A stretch of 54,239 nucleotides of DNA from an uncultured Verrucomicrobiales bacterium. GTDB taxonomy: Bacteria > Verrucomicrobiota > Verrucomicrobiia > Verrucomicrobiales > Akkermansiaceae. This document shows, piece after piece, positions 52,900 to 54,239 of the stretch (the stretch's first letter is position 1; every line of letters starts with the position of its first letter). The position numbers and the translations under genes are program-made. The DNA is taken from positions 1-54,239 of the forward strand of contig CALGZA010000003.1 of NCBI GenBank assembly GCA_937934595.1, in the 5' to 3' direction. Below the pieces are notes generated by a model. It saw nothing but the letters and a program-made list of their open reading frames with translations, made no database searches and was not told the DNA's origin.

Positions 52900-52976
52900 A
52901 AATTCCAAATTCCAAATTCTAAATTCCAAATTCTAAATTCTAAATTCTAAATTCTAAATTCTAAATTCTAAACTCC
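52900..52976. repeat. Heptanucleotide tandem repeat (AAATTCY)
   Basis: Ten uninterrupted 7-bp units of AAATTCT or AAATTCC and one degenerate AAACTCC form a clean tandem array. It starts 3 bp after the SRPBCC stop and supplies the stop codon and last residues of the opposing HAD gene (52961). C/T variants are at the left, homogeneous AAATTCT units in the middle and right. Copy number may vary by slipped-strand replication. Confidence 0.9.
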
Positions 52977-53680
52977 ACCAAACTCCCAATCACCAAATCC
53001 GCCTCACTAAAATCCAAACACCCAGTCAGCCTACTCGGAACCGCCACCGTAACACAACCCGCAGCATTTCCAGCCTTCACCCCATTTAGCGAATCCTCTA
53101 TCACCAGACACTCCCCTGCAGCTAATGAAAAGCGCTTCACAGCCTCCTCATAAAGATCCGGAGCAGGCTTTATACACGCAGCATCACCACGGCAAATAAC
53201 CTCATCCACAAGCTCCACCAAGCCCAGCTTCTCTAACCACGCATCCACCCAGCGATGCGTAGAACTAGAAACCACAGCCAACTTCATCTCTCTAAAAATT
53301 AAACGATCACTCTCAGAAACATCCGAAACACCAGCACCAAAAGATCCATCACCCCCCACTCCCAGTGCCTCAAACATCTCCCTAACTCCCGCTAAAACCT
53401 CTACACCCACCAGATCCCCCTCCAGCTCAACCTGCCGCTTTGCATTAATAGCAGGCCAATCAAACTCCTTCCCCGTCAACTCCTCTAAATACTTCTCTGG
53501 CGACCAAGTATCAAAATCTGAGCCTATACACTGCACATAAGTCTCTATCCCCAACTCATGCCCCTCACCCTCATAAACACGCTTCCAAGACTCATAAATA
53601 GGCCACTCCGTATCAATAATAACCCCATCAAAATCAAACAAAACAGCCTTCGCCCCCATAAGTAATTCCCTAGCTCTCAT
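52961..53680 (-). CDS. HAD-family phosphatase (beta-phosphoglucomutase-like)
   Basis: The 239-residue protein has the HAD motifs: 'VLFDFDGVIIDTEWPIYESW' (nucleophile Asp and DFDG), 'LAVVSSSTHRWVDAWLEKL' (motif II), 'GDAACIKPAPDLYEEAVKRF' (Lys, motif III) and 'CLVIEDSLNGVKAGNAAGCV' (motif IV). An unusual Gly/Asp-rich insertion 'GVGGDGSFGAGVSDVSESDR' lies between the cap and motif II. An inner ATG (53659) could also be the start. The last codons and the stop fall within the heptamer repeat array. Substrate unknown; a sugar phosphate is likely from family. Confidence 0.88.
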   Translation of the reverse strand: MRARELLMGAKAVLFDFDGVIIDTEWPIYESWKRVYEGEGHELGIETYVQCIGSDFDTWSPEKYLEELTGKEFDWPAINAKRQVELEGDLVGVEVLAGVREMFEALGVGGDGSFGAGVSDVSESDRLIFREMKLAVVSSSTHRWVDAWLEKLGLVELVDEVICRGDAACIKPAPDLYEEAVKRFSLAAGECLVIEDSLNGVKAGNAAGCVTVAVPSRLTGCLDFSEADLVIGSLVEFRI

Positions 53681-53812
53681 AGCCTATTACTAGAGGCTAA
53701 CAATCTAAAATCTCAAGCTCCTTTATAAATTTTTTTCTTACGGCAACCTCCGACAAGCAGTGTTTTTCTCGTAAATCTTAAATACTGAGTTTTCTAACAG
53801 AAAATTCTAAAG

Positions 53813-53855
53813 GTAGACCAAATCTAAATAAATTTGATCTGATAATTTGGTCTAC
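53813..53855. repeat. 11-bp inverted repeat near the IS remnants
   Basis: GTAGACCAAAT (53813-53823) and ATTTGGTCTAC (53845-53855) are perfect inverted repeats with a 21-bp A/T-rich centre. They lie in non-coding DNA between the HAD gene and the IS5 remnant. They could be a terminator-like hairpin, an operator or part of an IS end. A second small dyad, AGGGG-GATCA-CCCCT, lies just right at about 53900-53914. Confidence 0.6.
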
Positions 53856-53926
53856 TTTCGATTAATTTAAATGTTTTTCATGTTCTTTGGTTGTGTTTTA
53901 AGGGGGATCACCCCTAATTTCGAAGC

Positions 53927-54100
53927 TTAACGAACTAAAAAGGCATAGCGATCCATATTGTAGGTTAAATTACAAAAGGCATTGTGTTGTTTGGCTCTCT
54001 TAAGTCCTATTCGCCGAAAGAGGTCTGATCCCAGGTATTTCATCCGACCAAAGACATGCTCAACCCTCACTCTTATCCTGCTAACTTTCTTGTTGAATAC
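53927..54100 (-). pseudogene. IS5-family transposase C-terminal remnant
   Basis: Fifty-seven codons ending in TAA at 53927 read 'FNKKVSRIRVRVEHVFGRMK', 'YLGSDLFRRIGLKRAKQHNA' and 'FCNLTYNMDRYAFLVR'. This is the C-terminus of IS5-type DDE transposases, including the final Glu of the catalytic triad (RVEHVFG) and the 'NLTYNMDRY' end. All upstream parts are missing; homology breaks off at about 54100 where IS66 sequence begins. The element is inactive. Confidence 0.85.
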
Positions 54101-54239
54101 CCATCACTTTGGCGATCAACTACGCGCTTGGACAATGGGAGCAACAAAAAGAATACCTCAGCAACGGACACCTAGAAATCGACAACAACCTAGCGGAGAA
54201 CGGCGTACGTCCGACCAAGCTCGGCATGAAGAACTGGTT
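54100..54239 (+). pseudogene. IS66-family transposase C-terminal fragment, running off the window
   Basis: From about 54103 to the right edge the plus strand reads 'AINYALGQWEQQKEYLSNGH', 'LEIDNNLAENGVRPTKLGMK' and 'NW', the conserved C-terminal block of IS66 transposases (DDE domain end, 'EIDNNxAER' box, here with Asn in place of Arg after AE). No start codon is available; the element seems to be cut where it meets the IS5 remnant. It may continue to a natural end outside the window. Confidence 0.85.

Overview
Bacterial chromosome segment of about 54 kb with roughly 43 protein-coding genes, both ends frayed by mobile-element debris. No rRNA, tRNA or CRISPR array was seen. LptF/G-type permease, LysM protein, lipoprotein and heme A synthase genes point to a diderm, respiring heterotroph. 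Several conserved hypothetical families (3845-4471, 28141-28650, 36980-37240) and secreted proteins with a C-terminal 'QWS-DLVNW'-type module are ones I associate with Verrucomicrobiota; that assignment is inference from memory, not a database result.

Layout. 1-680: fragment of a DUF433 antitoxin, tyrosine recombinase remnant and truncated secreted-protein gene, the last two separated by a 79-bp hairpin element. 796-4471: UPF0261/Tm-1-like protein, Dabb protein, LptF/G-type permease, conserved hypothetical. 4468-12911 (minus): TrkH, secreted M6 metalloprotease, RapA-type helicase, AsmA-like protein. 13013-17651: ABC half-transporter, small membrane protein, exported protein. 17839-20482 (minus): infC and thrS. 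20809-23861: LysM protein and convergent UvrD helicase. 23999-26010: a probable selenoprotein, lipoprotein, DUF3817 protein, small membrane protein. 26055-33306: mnmA, a membrane protein, a CII-like regulator and a giant LamG protein. 33838-37725: phosphatase, ECF sigma factor/membrane protein/PDZ cluster, Lys/Ala-rich histone-H1-like protein, NYN-domain protein. 37728-47761: cysteine desulfurase, a plus-strand gene run with homoserine dehydrogenase and an IscU/NifU scaffold, a DUF2062-glucosamine-6-phosphate deaminase fusion, uvrA. 47869-53680: MFS transporter and heme A synthase; divergent 4-hydroxyproline epimerase and DapA-family gene; SRPBCC protein; HAD phosphatase. 53700-54239: IS5- and IS66-type transposase remnants.

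Most exciting signal: the reading frame 23999-24985 is interrupted only by one TGA (24182-24184), which sits in a thioredoxin-type U-x-x-C motif after 'EVPG' and is followed, 18 nt later, by a GGUC apical loop on a perfect 7-bp stem, matching a bacterial SECIS. The thioredoxin-like domain is joined to an MsrA-like domain. This appears to be a selenoprotein that ordinary gene calling would break in two.

Other notable signals: infC begins with ATA behind an AGGAGG and is preceded by a compact three-way-junction RNA; the usual rpmI-rplT genes are absent downstream; thrS lacks a TGS domain; the plus strand is A/C-rich whichever strand is coding, so protein composition depends on gene orientation; nearly all other genes lack a Shine-Dalgarno sequence and some -10 boxes lie only 6-8 nt from the start codon.
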